Positions 9,402 to 17,800 of a stretch of DNA of 61,055 nucleotides are shown here, piece after piece. Origin of the DNA: an uncultured Bacteroidales bacterium (GTDB taxonomy: Bacteria > Bacteroidota > Bacteroidia > Bacteroidales > UBA932); NCBI GenBank assembly GCA_905235675.1, contig CAJONC010000037.1, positions 1 to 61,055 on the forward strand. Reading direction: 5' to 3'. The position numbers and the translations under genes are program-made. Under the pieces are notes generated by a model. It searched no databases. It saw only the letters and a list, made by a program, of their open reading frames with translations, and had not been told where the DNA came from. Numbering within the stretch: position 1 is the first letter of the stretch; each line of letters starts with the position of its first letter.

Positions 9402-9436
9402 ACCGCGCCTCAGAACGGCAGCGGGTAATCGGAAGG
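9394..9436. repeat. 43-bp direct duplication, left copy
   Basis: Matches 10633-10675 with one mismatch (A at 9400 against G at 10639). In the right copy most of it encodes the last residues of the HTH regulator on the minus strand (FPSDYPLPF and stop). The left copy contains the stop codon of the TPR gene. It looks like a long target duplication or junction duplication around the ATPase cassette. Confidence 0.9.
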
Positions 9437-9462
9437 TCATTATGGCCTATGGCCGGTTTTCC

Positions 9463-9497
9463 ATTGCGATTTTTTTCGTTGCGAAATTTTTCGCAAT
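9463..9497. repeat. 35-bp direct repeat, left copy, flanking the ATPase gene
   Basis: Identical to 10562-10596. It contains a short stem-loop (arms TTGCGAA and TTCGCAA with a 4-nt loop) and a T-run. It abuts the ATPase stop codon at 9497-9499. Read on the minus strand, its end runs into ATGGAAAACC, which resembles the first codons of the ATPase itself. Confidence 0.92.
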
Positions 9498-10561
9498 TAC
9501 TGATTGAGTCGCTTGACCCATAGTTTAAAGAAGGGGTCATCATACTTGTACTTCCCGTTCTTTATCAGTATTCCTGCGCTTACCAGACGTTTCAATGAGC
9601 TATAAATCGTACTGGTTGGTATCTCTGGATTCTCAAACGGCGCTGTTTCTTCTGTTGTCAGTTTCAACAGAACAAGCCGATTGGTCCGGTTCATCGATTC
9701 CCACAAACGGGAATAGTCAAAATCGTGTGCGCGGACAATGTTTTCAATGGCAAGCCGGACAGATGAATCTGCCTCTGCGGCCTGTTGCAACTCAAACCAT
9801 ACTTGGAAAGCGAGCTGTTGTGTGTAATAGGGATGGCAGTCCGTAAAGGAAAGAATCTCGTCTGAAATTCCGCATTCCCTGCATGCCAGGGGCAGGCGGT
9901 CTTCAATATATTGTTTGAAATCCGGATAAGGTATCCTGTCTAAGTGGATGATGCTTCCAAAGTGATAAAAAGGTGATTTCTTCCGGAGGAATATCTTTTT
10001 CATCATATCTTCCTGGCTCCCCATCAGAATATAGTTGATATTTTTTTGCTCCTGCATAATGGAGCGCAGCAACTTGTCCAGCCCTTTGTCAATCTCCAGA
10101 ATCTCCGGGAATTCATCCAGAACGACGATAAGACGTTTGCGCTCTCCGGCCTTCTCCAGGACGCCGAATGCATCTTCCAGAACGACTTGTTTGTCCGTCG
10201 TGGGCTGCAGTGAAAATTCAGGGCTGCCGGTGAGCGGATTGTAGGAGATGGTCGGTGCTACTCGCAACTTGGAGAAATAATGTTTTGCCTTTTCAACGGG
10301 GTGTGTGGAAAAAAACTGCCGGTACAAGGCTTCAGCCAGTCTATGCACACTGGTGATGGCTTGCAGGTTCACAGATATAACTTCCCTGTCCTGGGTGTTC
10401 AAGACTTCTTTTACCAGGGAACTTTTTCCAAAACGCCGGGGGCTGATGAGTACTGCGTGATTGGGACTATTCAGGATTTGTTCCAGATAAACCTGCTCTT
10501 CTGCCCTGTCAGTGAAGTATTTACCATCTACTACCGTACCGAATTTAAATGGATTTTCCAT
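9497..10561 (-). CDS. archaeal-type AAA ATPase (PF01637-like) with C-terminal winged helix
   Basis: The protein has 354 residues. The start MENPFKFGTVVDGKYFTDR is typical of this family. Walker A is SPRRFGKSS (40-48, Lys46) and Walker B is LIVVLDEFPEI (about 143-153, Asp-Glu). The C-terminal 60 residues resemble a winged helix (PTSTIYSSLKRLVSAGILI). Such STAND-like ATPases occur in many copies in Bacteroidota genomes with no settled function. Base composition is visibly more AT-rich than the neighbours. The gene is exactly bracketed by 35-bp direct repeats touching its start and stop, with a 43-bp duplication outside, which suggests recent arrival as a cassette. No transposase is present. Confidence 0.88.
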   Translation of the reverse strand: MENPFKFGTVVDGKYFTDRAEEQVYLEQILNSPNHAVLISPRRFGKSSLVKEVLNTQDREVISVNLQAITSVHRLAEALYRQFFSTHPVEKAKHYFSKLRVAPTISYNPLTGSPEFSLQPTTDKQVVLEDAFGVLEKAGERKRLIVVLDEFPEILEIDKGLDKLLRSIMQEQKNINYILMGSQEDMMKKIFLRKKSPFYHFGSIIHLDRIPYPDFKQYIEDRLPLACRECGISDEILSFTDCHPYYTQQLAFQVWFELQQAAEADSSVRLAIENIVRAHDFDYSRLWESMNRTNRLVLLKLTTEETAPFENPEIPTSTIYSSLKRLVSAGILIKNGKYKYDDPFFKLWVKRLNQ

Positions 10562-10596
10562 ATTGCGATTTTTTTCGTTGCGAAATTTTTCGCAAT
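10562..10596. repeat. 35-bp direct repeat, right copy, upstream of the ATPase start
   Basis: Identical to 9463-9497. It abuts the ATPase ATG (10559-10561), so here it occupies the promoter/leader position; the stem-loop with arms TTGCGAA and TTCGCAA could act in regulation. Confidence 0.92.
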
Positions 10597-10632
10597 ATAA
10601 AAAGTATTTCCATTAAATGCAATTCTACAAGG

Positions 10633-10675
10633 CTCTTTGAACCGCGCCTCAGAACGGCAGCGGGTAATCGGAAGG
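10633..10675. repeat. 43-bp direct duplication, right copy
   Basis: Matches 9394-9436 at 42 of 43 positions. This copy includes the real 3' end and stop codon (10649) of the regulator, so that gene was left intact. Confidence 0.9.
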
Positions 10676-11971
10676 GAATTTCTTTTTGATGCGGTATTTC
10701 ATGCTGTAGACACTGGCAGGCTCCACGTGCATGGCGGCGGCGATTTCCTCGGTGGACTTGCCGGACATGAACAGAAGAATGTACTTGCGCTCCACGGCGG
10801 AAAGGGGCTTCAGGGCAGATGAAAAAACCTTGTTGGCGCTCTCCGGAGCCACTTTTTCCGTAAGTTTACGGATGTCGTCATCCGTCTCCACCAGCGCTTC
10901 CACGGCCGCCGAATACTGCATCTGGAGGCGGTTGCGCCTCCATAGATGGAGATACAGCACAGCAGCGGCGAGCAGCAGGATGACTGAACCCAGCAGCACC
11001 AGCACCCATCGCAGACGCTCCACCTTGGCCTGCTCCTTGGCGACATCATACTTGGCTTCCACCTCGCGGACGGCGGCATTGCGCTGGGCATCGAGCCGGC
11101 GGAGATTCGTTTCCGATTTCAGCTGCTCATATTCGAGCGCTTCCTCCGGTCGGCCCGTATGGGAATAGAGCTCCACCAGAAAGGAATATGCCTCCACCCT
11201 TTCCGTCCGCACTACATTGGGTGTCTTGACTTCTACGGAATCAATCAGGGCCAGCACCTCAAACATCTGCTTCTCAGCCTTTTCGTACTCTCCGTCGTAA
11301 TAGTAAAGCCAGGCCTGCTCGTCGCCGATGGAAATATCGCCTTCCAAAGGGACATTCTCGCCGAGGCGGTATCCCGCGCGGTTGGCTTCCCGGGCCTTGC
11401 CGAGGTAATAGGCGATGGAATCGCGCACGGGGGCGTCGAAGAACATGTCATAGGCCACGGCCATGTTATAGTAGTTCCAGACAGGATTGATATGGTATGC
11501 ATCTATCTCTTCCTTGCGCATCTTCTCCATCAGGCCGATGGCAATGGCGCCTTCCGAGAGCATACGGTCGCGGTCTTCCTCGCGTCCCGCCTGCTGATAA
11601 AGGATGGCGTACCAGGTCTGCCGGACGGTATGGTAGCTGTAGACCACGTTGGGCATGTCGGGATGGGCTTCCGCGAGCGGCCCCATCTTTGCCAGGATGC
11701 CCTGCATGCCGGCTGTATCGAGCTGCTGGAGATACACCTGGGCCGCATAGAACAGCGAAATGGCCTCGCCGTCGTAGTTCCCCGCCCTGTGGTTGTCGTC
11801 GGCCAGCCGGAGGATGGCGTTCATCGTCAGGGCATCATCGTCCCCGCCTCGTAGAAGTTCCCAGACCGCTGTATCGTCCCGCGCCAGCTCCGGTGCGGAC
11901 TTCACTCCGGTGCAGGCAGCCGCTCCCAGGAAAAGGATGAGAAATAATATGGGTGTTTGTCGCGCCTTCAT
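10649..11971 (-). CDS. membrane-anchored TPR regulator with LuxR-like C-terminal HTH
   Basis: The protein has 440 residues. The N-terminus is a signal sequence with a lipobox-like LGAAAC (Cys20). Residues about 35-285 contain TPR-like helices (GNYDGEAISLFYAAQVYL; YYDGEYEKAEKQMFEVLALI). A coiled coil (about 275-320) leads to a transmembrane helix (about 323-343, VLVLLGSVILLLAAAVLYL). The C-terminal part ends in an HTH (LSAVERKYILLFMSGKSTEE, then IAAAMHVEPASVYSMKYRIK). This fits the common Bacteroidetes layout of periplasmic TPR sensor, one TM and cytoplasmic DNA-binding domain. It is divergent from a small lipoprotein gene that is a candidate target. The signal and ligand are unknown. Confidence 0.85.
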   Translation of the reverse strand: MKARQTPILFLILFLGAAACTGVKSAPELARDDTAVWELLRGGDDDALTMNAILRLADDNHRAGNYDGEAISLFYAAQVYLQQLDTAGMQGILAKMGPLAEAHPDMPNVVYSYHTVRQTWYAILYQQAGREEDRDRMLSEGAIAIGLMEKMRKEEIDAYHINPVWNYYNMAVAYDMFFDAPVRDSIAYYLGKAREANRAGYRLGENVPLEGDISIGDEQAWLYYYDGEYEKAEKQMFEVLALIDSVEVKTPNVVRTERVEAYSFLVELYSHTGRPEEALEYEQLKSETNLRRLDAQRNAAVREVEAKYDVAKEQAKVERLRWVLVLLGSVILLLAAAVLYLHLWRRNRLQMQYSAAVEALVETDDDIRKLTEKVAPESANKVFSSALKPLSAVERKYILLFMSGKSTEEIAAAMHVEPASVYSMKYRIKKKFPSDYPLPF

Positions 11972-11980
11972 GCTTTTTCT

Positions 11981-11988
11981 GCAAGATA
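11981..11988 (-). promoter_or_regulatory. -7 element (TATCTTGC) of the TPR-HTH regulator
   Basis: Near-consensus TAnnTTTG box 9 nt upstream of the ATG at 11971, back-to-back with the promoter of the lipoprotein gene. Confidence 0.45.
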
Positions 11989-12027
11989 ATTGTTATTTTT
12001 ATTATGTGCAAATACAAGCGATTTTTA

Positions 12028-12035
12028 TAAATTTG
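12028..12035 (+). promoter_or_regulatory. -7 element (TAAATTTG) of the small lipoprotein gene
   Basis: Perfect TAnnTTTG box, with TGTG 19 nt upstream (12005-12008) as a weak -33 element. The leader before ATG 12063 is about 20 nt. Confidence 0.6.
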
Positions 12036-12062
12036 CAGGTTGAACTCAAAAACGTAACTATA

Positions 12063-12674
12063 ATGAAATCCAAGGTTTTTGCAATGGCGCTTGCCGCCGC
12101 TACTCTGTTCGGGGCTGTTTCTTGCAACAAAGAATCTGAACCCGTGCCGGAAGACAACGCCGTTGAAGAAGTCGCGGCGGGTGATATGAGCGTCGCCGAG
12201 GCGGTGGATATCCTTACCAAATCGATTACCAAAGAGGATTTGGAAGGCTTGAGCCTGTTCCTTAAGTCGGGCAATACTGATGGGTTTATCTATCTTGAAA
12301 TAGCTAAGGAAGGTACCACTATGGTTTCCGGCGAGGTAGGGATGACTCAGGGCGAAAAGCACAAGGTAGTATCTCTTGACCTCAGCCTCTTTAGCGCCAT
12401 GCCCGTGAAGGGAACGGTGGATGTGCTGGGATTGGGTGTCAACCTTGCCGCGATGAAACTTTTCCTGAAGTGGGACAATGCTCTTGAGAAATATCTGGCA
12501 AAGGCCAACGAAGCGATAGACGTCGTTGTTTACGGGGGCTTGTATTATGTTGCCATCTGCCTTGTCGAGGATGCAGAAACCGGTGCGGTAGGTTACGAAC
12601 CGTTCCTCCTGTCCTCCATGGACCCGAGCACCCGAATCTCCATCAAGGATCTTCTCTCTCCGTTAAGCAAGTAA
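12063..12674 (+). CDS. small lipoprotein of unknown function
   Basis: The ATG at 12063 gives 203 residues with a lipoprotein signal (FGAVSC, Cys21); a longer frame upstream runs antisense into the regulator and is rejected. After an acidic linker (ESEPVPEDNAVEEVAAGD), the mature part is an alpha/beta fold without recognised motifs. It is divergent from the TPR-HTH regulator, with a 91-bp shared promoter region, so it may be its regulatory target. No function is assigned. Confidence 0.75.
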   Translation: MKSKVFAMALAAATLFGAVSCNKESEPVPEDNAVEEVAAGDMSVAEAVDILTKSITKEDLEGLSLFLKSGNTDGFIYLEIAKEGTTMVSGEVGMTQGEKHKVVSLDLSLFSAMPVKGTVDVLGLGVNLAAMKLFLKWDNALEKYLAKANEAIDVVVYGGLYYVAICLVEDAETGAVGYEPFLLSSMDPSTRISIKDLLSPLSK

Positions 12675-12685
12675 GCTACAGGGCG

Positions 12686-14266
12686 TCAAAAAATGAAATG
12701 CCAGAGCTTGACCAGCAGGCCCCAGATCCACTTGATGAGCGCATAGGCGATCAGACAGATATAGACTGCTATCATCAGCATTATCAATATGATTCGCCAG
12801 ATAAGCCAGAAGATTCCTGAAGTGATGACAGAGAGGCCGAGGTAGTTCAGACCGAGCAGCACGGCGAGCAGGCCGACGGCGATAAGCAGATACAGCCCCA
12901 TGCCCGTAAACACGAAGCCGAATACAGTCCGGTGGCGGGCCTTGCTGTGGTCGTTAATGTTCACAATCCATTTCGCTCCCCATAGCAATCCCAGGAACAG
13001 GATGCACTGCACCGCGGGTACCCAGCCGTAGGGCGCCCAAGCAGGATCGTTCACGAAATGCACATAGCGCATCACAGGGTTGAGTTCGCTGTAGAAATTG
13101 TACAGGAACGGCGTGCCCAGAAGCGCGATGAGCCAGAACATAAGGTCGTTGCCCAGGTTGTAGAGGGTGTTCAGGTGGGTGTTCACCTTGTCCTGGATGC
13201 CGAGCTGCTGGGTGTTCCTGCCGTAAACATGCAGTTTTTCGACCTTTTCCAGCAGGTCCCTTGCCTTGATGGTGCCGACTCCCCCCACCTTCTTCTTCGC
13301 TTCCCTGAGCCACTTGTCCGCAAGTTCGGTGATAGGGGACACGCCTGCATAGAAACGTTCCTTTCCGTCTTTGCCTGCGGCGATGCAGCCGTCATAAGTC
13401 CGTCCGTTGTAAGTGTACTGCACCCACCAGACATCCGTCCTGTAGATTTCGGCCAGCTGGAAAAGCATGTGGCAGGTGCTGCCGGTCATTTCCTTATGCT
13501 CGCCGATAAAGGAATCCAGCGCGGATGCGAGTTCGCTCTCTTCGGTAAAGCTGGCCCCGGCGATGGATTTCTGGCGCAGGGATAAGAGTTTGCTGCCGAA
13601 GAAGTCCGCGCAGTCCACATTCATGAAGTCGGCTTTTTTGACTACCCATTTATCGTATAATTTGACGGTGTCCACCAGTTCCGCGACCTTCTCCACGTTA
13701 GCGTCGAAGAAATAATCGGAAGAAATTTTGTTGCCGAGTTTCTGCTCTATTTCATAGCAGTGTACATTTTTGCCGTAGCCCTCACAGACCGGGCATGTCA
13801 CCTTTCCGTCGCCCCCGCAATTGTAACAGTTCACTCTTCCCGAGCCGTGGCAGTTGGAGCATTTCTCGTAATAAGTGACATCCACATAGTTGTAAACGGG
13901 TTCGCGGTGGCCGTCAGAATACACCTTGTCGGCCGTGTGCCGGTATTCCTGACGTGTCTTCTTTATCTGTCCCTTCCCGCTACAGGTGCTGCAGGGCTGG
14001 TCTCCGGAGCCGCCGCAGCTGGGACAGGAGACCTTTCCGCTGCCATCGCACCTCCCGCAGCGCTCCACATGGTGCGATCCTGTCACTTCGAAAGACTCTC
14101 CGTTGTGGACAAACTTTTCCGTAGTCAGCAGGCTGTAAGCCCATACATCCACGTCCGAAGGCCTGTAAAACTTCCTGACATAGATGTCCCCTCCCTTGTA
14201 CGGGTACTGTTTGTCCTTCACGGTACGCCTGTCATACTGGGACTGGAGATGCACGGAGTAAACCAT
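12686..14266 (-). CDS. DnaJ-type zinc-finger membrane protein without J domain
   Basis: The protein has 526 residues. Two clusters of CxxCxGxG motifs lie at about 68-100 (CGRCDGSG, CPSCGGSG, CSTCSGKG) and 134-165 (CSNCHGSG, CYNCGGDG, CPVCEGYG), the zinc-binding repeats of DnaJ; no J domain (HPD) is present. A helical middle region follows. The C-terminal 150 residues hold about five transmembrane helices, starting at about 375 and ending with a Trp-rich segment. It is probably an inner-membrane protein with a cytoplasmic zinc-binding head. It is the last gene of a three-gene unit with the small ORF at 14232-14411 and the lipoprotein at 14420-14875. Role unknown; protein folding is only a guess from the finger type. 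Confidence 0.78.
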   Translation of the reverse strand: MVYSVHLQSQYDRRTVKDKQYPYKGGDIYVRKFYRPSDVDVWAYSLLTTEKFVHNGESFEVTGSHHVERCGRCDGSGKVSCPSCGGSGDQPCSTCSGKGQIKKTRQEYRHTADKVYSDGHREPVYNYVDVTYYEKCSNCHGSGRVNCYNCGGDGKVTCPVCEGYGKNVHCYEIEQKLGNKISSDYFFDANVEKVAELVDTVKLYDKWVVKKADFMNVDCADFFGSKLLSLRQKSIAGASFTEESELASALDSFIGEHKEMTGSTCHMLFQLAEIYRTDVWWVQYTYNGRTYDGCIAAGKDGKERFYAGVSPITELADKWLREAKKKVGGVGTIKARDLLEKVEKLHVYGRNTQQLGIQDKVNTHLNTLYNLGNDLMFWLIALLGTPFLYNFYSELNPVMRYVHFVNDPAWAPYGWVPAVQCILFLGLLWGAKWIVNINDHSKARHRTVFGFVFTGMGLYLLIAVGLLAVLLGLNYLGLSVITSGIFWLIWRIILIMLMIAVYICLIAYALIKWIWGLLVKLWHFIF

Positions 14267-14411
14267 ATTTTTGCAGGACTATCTCATCGCCGTAATTCCC
14301 GAAAGGATGCCCTTCGGAACGGGAGGCGTATTCGTTAACAAAATCCCTGACCCTTTTTCGGGCCGACTCATCGATGGGGAGCACCTCGTGCCTTAAGTAT
14401 TTATCTTCCAC
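14232..14411 (-). CDS. possible small protein (59 residues, GTG start)
   Basis: An open frame fits between the two neighbours: GTG at 14411 lies 8 nt after the upstream stop, and the frame overlaps the start of the zinc-finger gene by 35 bp, as in a tight operon. Composition is protein-like (EDKYLRHEVLPIDESARKR, then VRDFVNEYASRSEGHPFGNY). No ATG, signal peptide or known domain is seen. It might also be a remnant of a longer gene. Tentative. Confidence 0.35.
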   Translation of the reverse strand: MEDKYLRHEVLPIDESARKRVRDFVNEYASRSEGHPFGNYGDEIVLQKYGLLRASPVPV

Positions 14412-14419
14412 AGCCTTGC

Positions 14420-14875
14420 CTATTTAGGTGAAATGAAGAAGGTCTTTATCACCTTCACGGTGAAAATCACCACGAAAGCGATCAGTACCACCAGGAAATA
14501 AATCGTAAGGGACGGGCTGTAGCCTTCGGCTGGAATATCCCTGAAAGCAACGGAGAGCCGTTCCGTGAAATTGGCCTTTTTCATCTGCTTGTCCTTCACG
14601 TATTTCTCGCGGGTGGCGGTTTCGGCAGATGAGGCCCAGGAAAGCTTGAAATCGGCAAACATTTTTTTTATGGCAATCTTCTTGAAAGGGGACGCCATCT
14701 CATTGGCGGCCGCAGCCGTGAAGAGGGAATCGACGGGAATGTCCGGATTCCTCGTCCTCAGGGCTTCCTGCTGCACAGGGTCGGTAATCTTCTCCCTTTT
14801 ATGACGGGAGCAGGACGTAAAGCCCAGGAGTACCGTTAGGAAGAGCAGCAGGATGATTGAACTAATTTTTTTCAT
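14420..14875 (-). CDS. small lipoprotein with C-terminal transmembrane helix
   Basis: The protein has 151 residues. The signal peptide has a lipobox-like FTSC (Cys22). The middle is charged and helical (about 30-115). A strong transmembrane helix (SLTIYFLVVLIAFVVIFTVK, about 121-140) lies near the C-terminus, an odd pairing with lipidation; the N-terminal segment could instead be an uncleaved anchor. It is the first gene of the unit leading to the DnaJ-type zinc-finger membrane protein and likely partners with it. No family recognised. Confidence 0.7.
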   Translation of the reverse strand: MKKISSIILLLFLTVLLGFTSCSRHKREKITDPVQQEALRTRNPDIPVDSLFTAAAANEMASPFKKIAIKKMFADFKLSWASSAETATREKYVKDKQMKKANFTERLSVAFRDIPAEGYSPSLTIYFLVVLIAFVVIFTVKVIKTFFISPK

Positions 14876-14896
14876 AATTGGTTAATATTCAGTATT

Positions 14897-17800
14897 CTAA
14901 TCCCTTTCAGGAAGATTCAGGGTCACCGGCGGCGTATGAGGCGGGAGCCCTCCCACCTTGCGGCCGTCGGGAAGGGTACGCTCGGGATTGCGCATGACTC
15001 TGGGTGCACGGGTACGGGCTGATGCAGGCGCAGGAGTAAGGTCGAACCGGACAAACTCTTCGCGGTTGTAGCCGTTGTTCACGTAATCTTCCCAGCTGCT
15101 CCAGTTCTCCTCCGGATGGCTGAGCAGATATACCCGCTGCCAGATAGCTTCGCGGGACGGGGCATTGAAGCGGTTGCCGCCCTCATCCCATTGGGTTCTC
15201 ATGATGGAGTTTTCGGTTGGGCGGAAATAATTGGTCACGCCGCTCCCGAAATAAGTGCGCGTTGGCTTGGGAGTAATATATGCGCCAAGGTTTTCTGCAG
15301 TATAGCGGGAGTCGCTGATAAAGTAAGACCAGCGTACGGGTTCATTCCCGTCCATATTGGCCCCCCAGCCGTTGTAGGCCCAACCACCGGGGGAATAATA
15401 GGCACCGGGTGAATACCCGCTTGCATCGTACTCGTCGTCCAGGAGGCCGAATCCGTGGCCCAGCGCTTCGTGCACATAGGTAAGGTCCATCGACCATGCG
15501 GCCGGAGTATATGTAATTGCCAATCCGGCGTCGTAAATGGGTCCGTTATACCGGTAGCAGGTTCCTCCATAATGGGACGAATTCATGATGAGCGCCACGG
15601 TACCGGAGGTCTCGTACCGGCCGGTGGCCTGTTTCACGAAATTGCCGATGGCCTCGTGATCACCGGCGCATATGCTCGAATTAGCAGGGTTTACCTGATA
15701 GGATCTGAATTTCAGGCCCTCGGTGCTGAAAACCCCTGTTCCTTCCCGCTCGGAATGGGCATAGATGAGCCAGATGTTGAAGTACTCCTTGAGTTTGTTG
15801 TATGGCTCCATGGAAAGAGTCACCTCCGCGACGTGCTTCATATAGGTTTCCAAAGTGCCTCCAACGGTATTGTTCTCGGCCGTGAAGCCGTCACCCGTGA
15901 TGAATAAGTCAAGTCCCGGCCCCTTGGTGGCGGCATGGTACAACTCAACCTCTCCATCTGCGTGGATGGCGCCGTGGCCGTCGGTCTCACTTCTGTAGTA
16001 GATGCTGGGGTACTCCCAATACGTGCCTCCGCCCTGAAGGGGATGTTCATGTTCCCTGCTGCCCAGGTAGGATAAGTTGTTGCTCTCTACGGCAGTGTGA
16101 TCAAGCAATCGGGAAGACGGGACAACAACGTAAGTGTCATCGAAATTGCAGCCGTTGAGGGTGATGTATTCATACGCGCATCCGGTCAGGAGACTTTGCG
16201 GTATGGGGCCGTCCAAATTGTAGCAGTCTCTCAGATAAAGTTGTTCAAGATTGGGAATCCGGCCGATTCCGTCGGGAAGCGGGCCCGTAATCTGTGTGTT
16301 TTCGAAAATCACATCCTTCAGTTTTTCCATTTTGCATACAGATTCTGGGATGGTCCCCGTTACGTCACTGTTTATGAAACAAATACGATTGAGTTTTGAA
16401 AGTTCCCCAAGACAGTCGGGAAGGGGGGCGGTTACTCTCCCGTAAACGTCGTATACAAAGATATCCTCTATGTTCTTTAGCATCGCCAAATCCTCCAGGG
16501 ATGTGATGACCTTGCCTTCGTCAATCCCGTTAAACTGGTTGCTACTTAAATTGAGATACTGGAGTTTTTCCATTTCGCGCTGTGTCAATTTGCCGTCGCT
16601 GTCGGAATCGTAGTTCTTCAGCATCACTTCCTTGAATACAGGGTCTTTGAACTGAACTTCCCCGTAAACATTCTCGCCTTTGTAAGCGACTGAGCACCAT
16701 GAGTCCAGGGACCCTTTCGGCACATGTCCCGTCGTAAGCCAGATCTTTTTAAGATTGGGGTCGTTTCTCAGATATATATAACTGAGGTCCGGATATATGC
16801 TCAGGTCCAGTTCCGGCCCCACTTTGCTGTCCGTAATTAACAGCTGCTCCATAAACAGTCCTTCTCTATCTGGGAAAACGACTTCTCTTAAATTATTGGC
16901 GCTGTAAACATAAATGGCGCGGAGATTGGTGCAGGTACTGATGTCCAGCATTTCCATTTTGTCACAACCTTCAATGTAAAGACTCCAGAGATTTCTGTTG
17001 GCGCTGAGGTTTACCGTTCCGGAAAGCTTTCCCATCGCCCCGTCGGAGGTCATTTCACAGAGGGAAAGAACGACAAGATTGTCAAAATATTCAATTCCCT
17101 GGAGGGATGCAATATTCTGTACGGAAGGGTTCTCCCTGGCATTCAGGTTGATGCTTTCAATCTTTTTGCACTCTTCTTTGGAGAGCACGCCGTCCCTGTC
17201 CGTGTCAAACTCTTCCAAAAGCAGTGCACGGAAGGTGTCGTCGGGAATAAAAACATTCCCGGAGCCCATCTGTACTATTGTCACTTCTTCACTCATGCTC
17301 AGCGCCGGAGCCGACACAGTCACTTTGCCTGTGCGGGCTGCATTCGCCGTATTTTCGGCAATCTGCAGCGTGACGGACCTGTCGCTCAAAGCCTTGGTGC
17401 TCACCACACTGATCCAGTCGACATGCGATTCGGCGGAGATATCCACGCTGGAACGGCTCCTGAGCACCAGGGACTGACTCAGGGCGCCGAGGTTGTACTC
17501 GCTCTTGAAATCGGCAAGGAAACCGTCGGCTCCGTCCTGGCGTATGGTTACCGTCTGGGAAAGCCTCGTCGGAGTATCGCTGTAGCCGTCGAAAGTAAAA
17601 GGTCTTCCGGCTGCAAGCAGGTATGCTTGTTGGTTATCGGGAGAGACATATATATCATAGGTCCCCGGAGCAATTTTGAGATTGCCTCCGTCCTGCGTGA
17701 GATTGACAAGAGCTTCGCCCGGCAAAGTGGTTCCGGCGTAATTGACGGATCCGAGGTTCACGGTCCAGGCTTTGTCTTTGCGGAACTTGAATTCGTCTGA

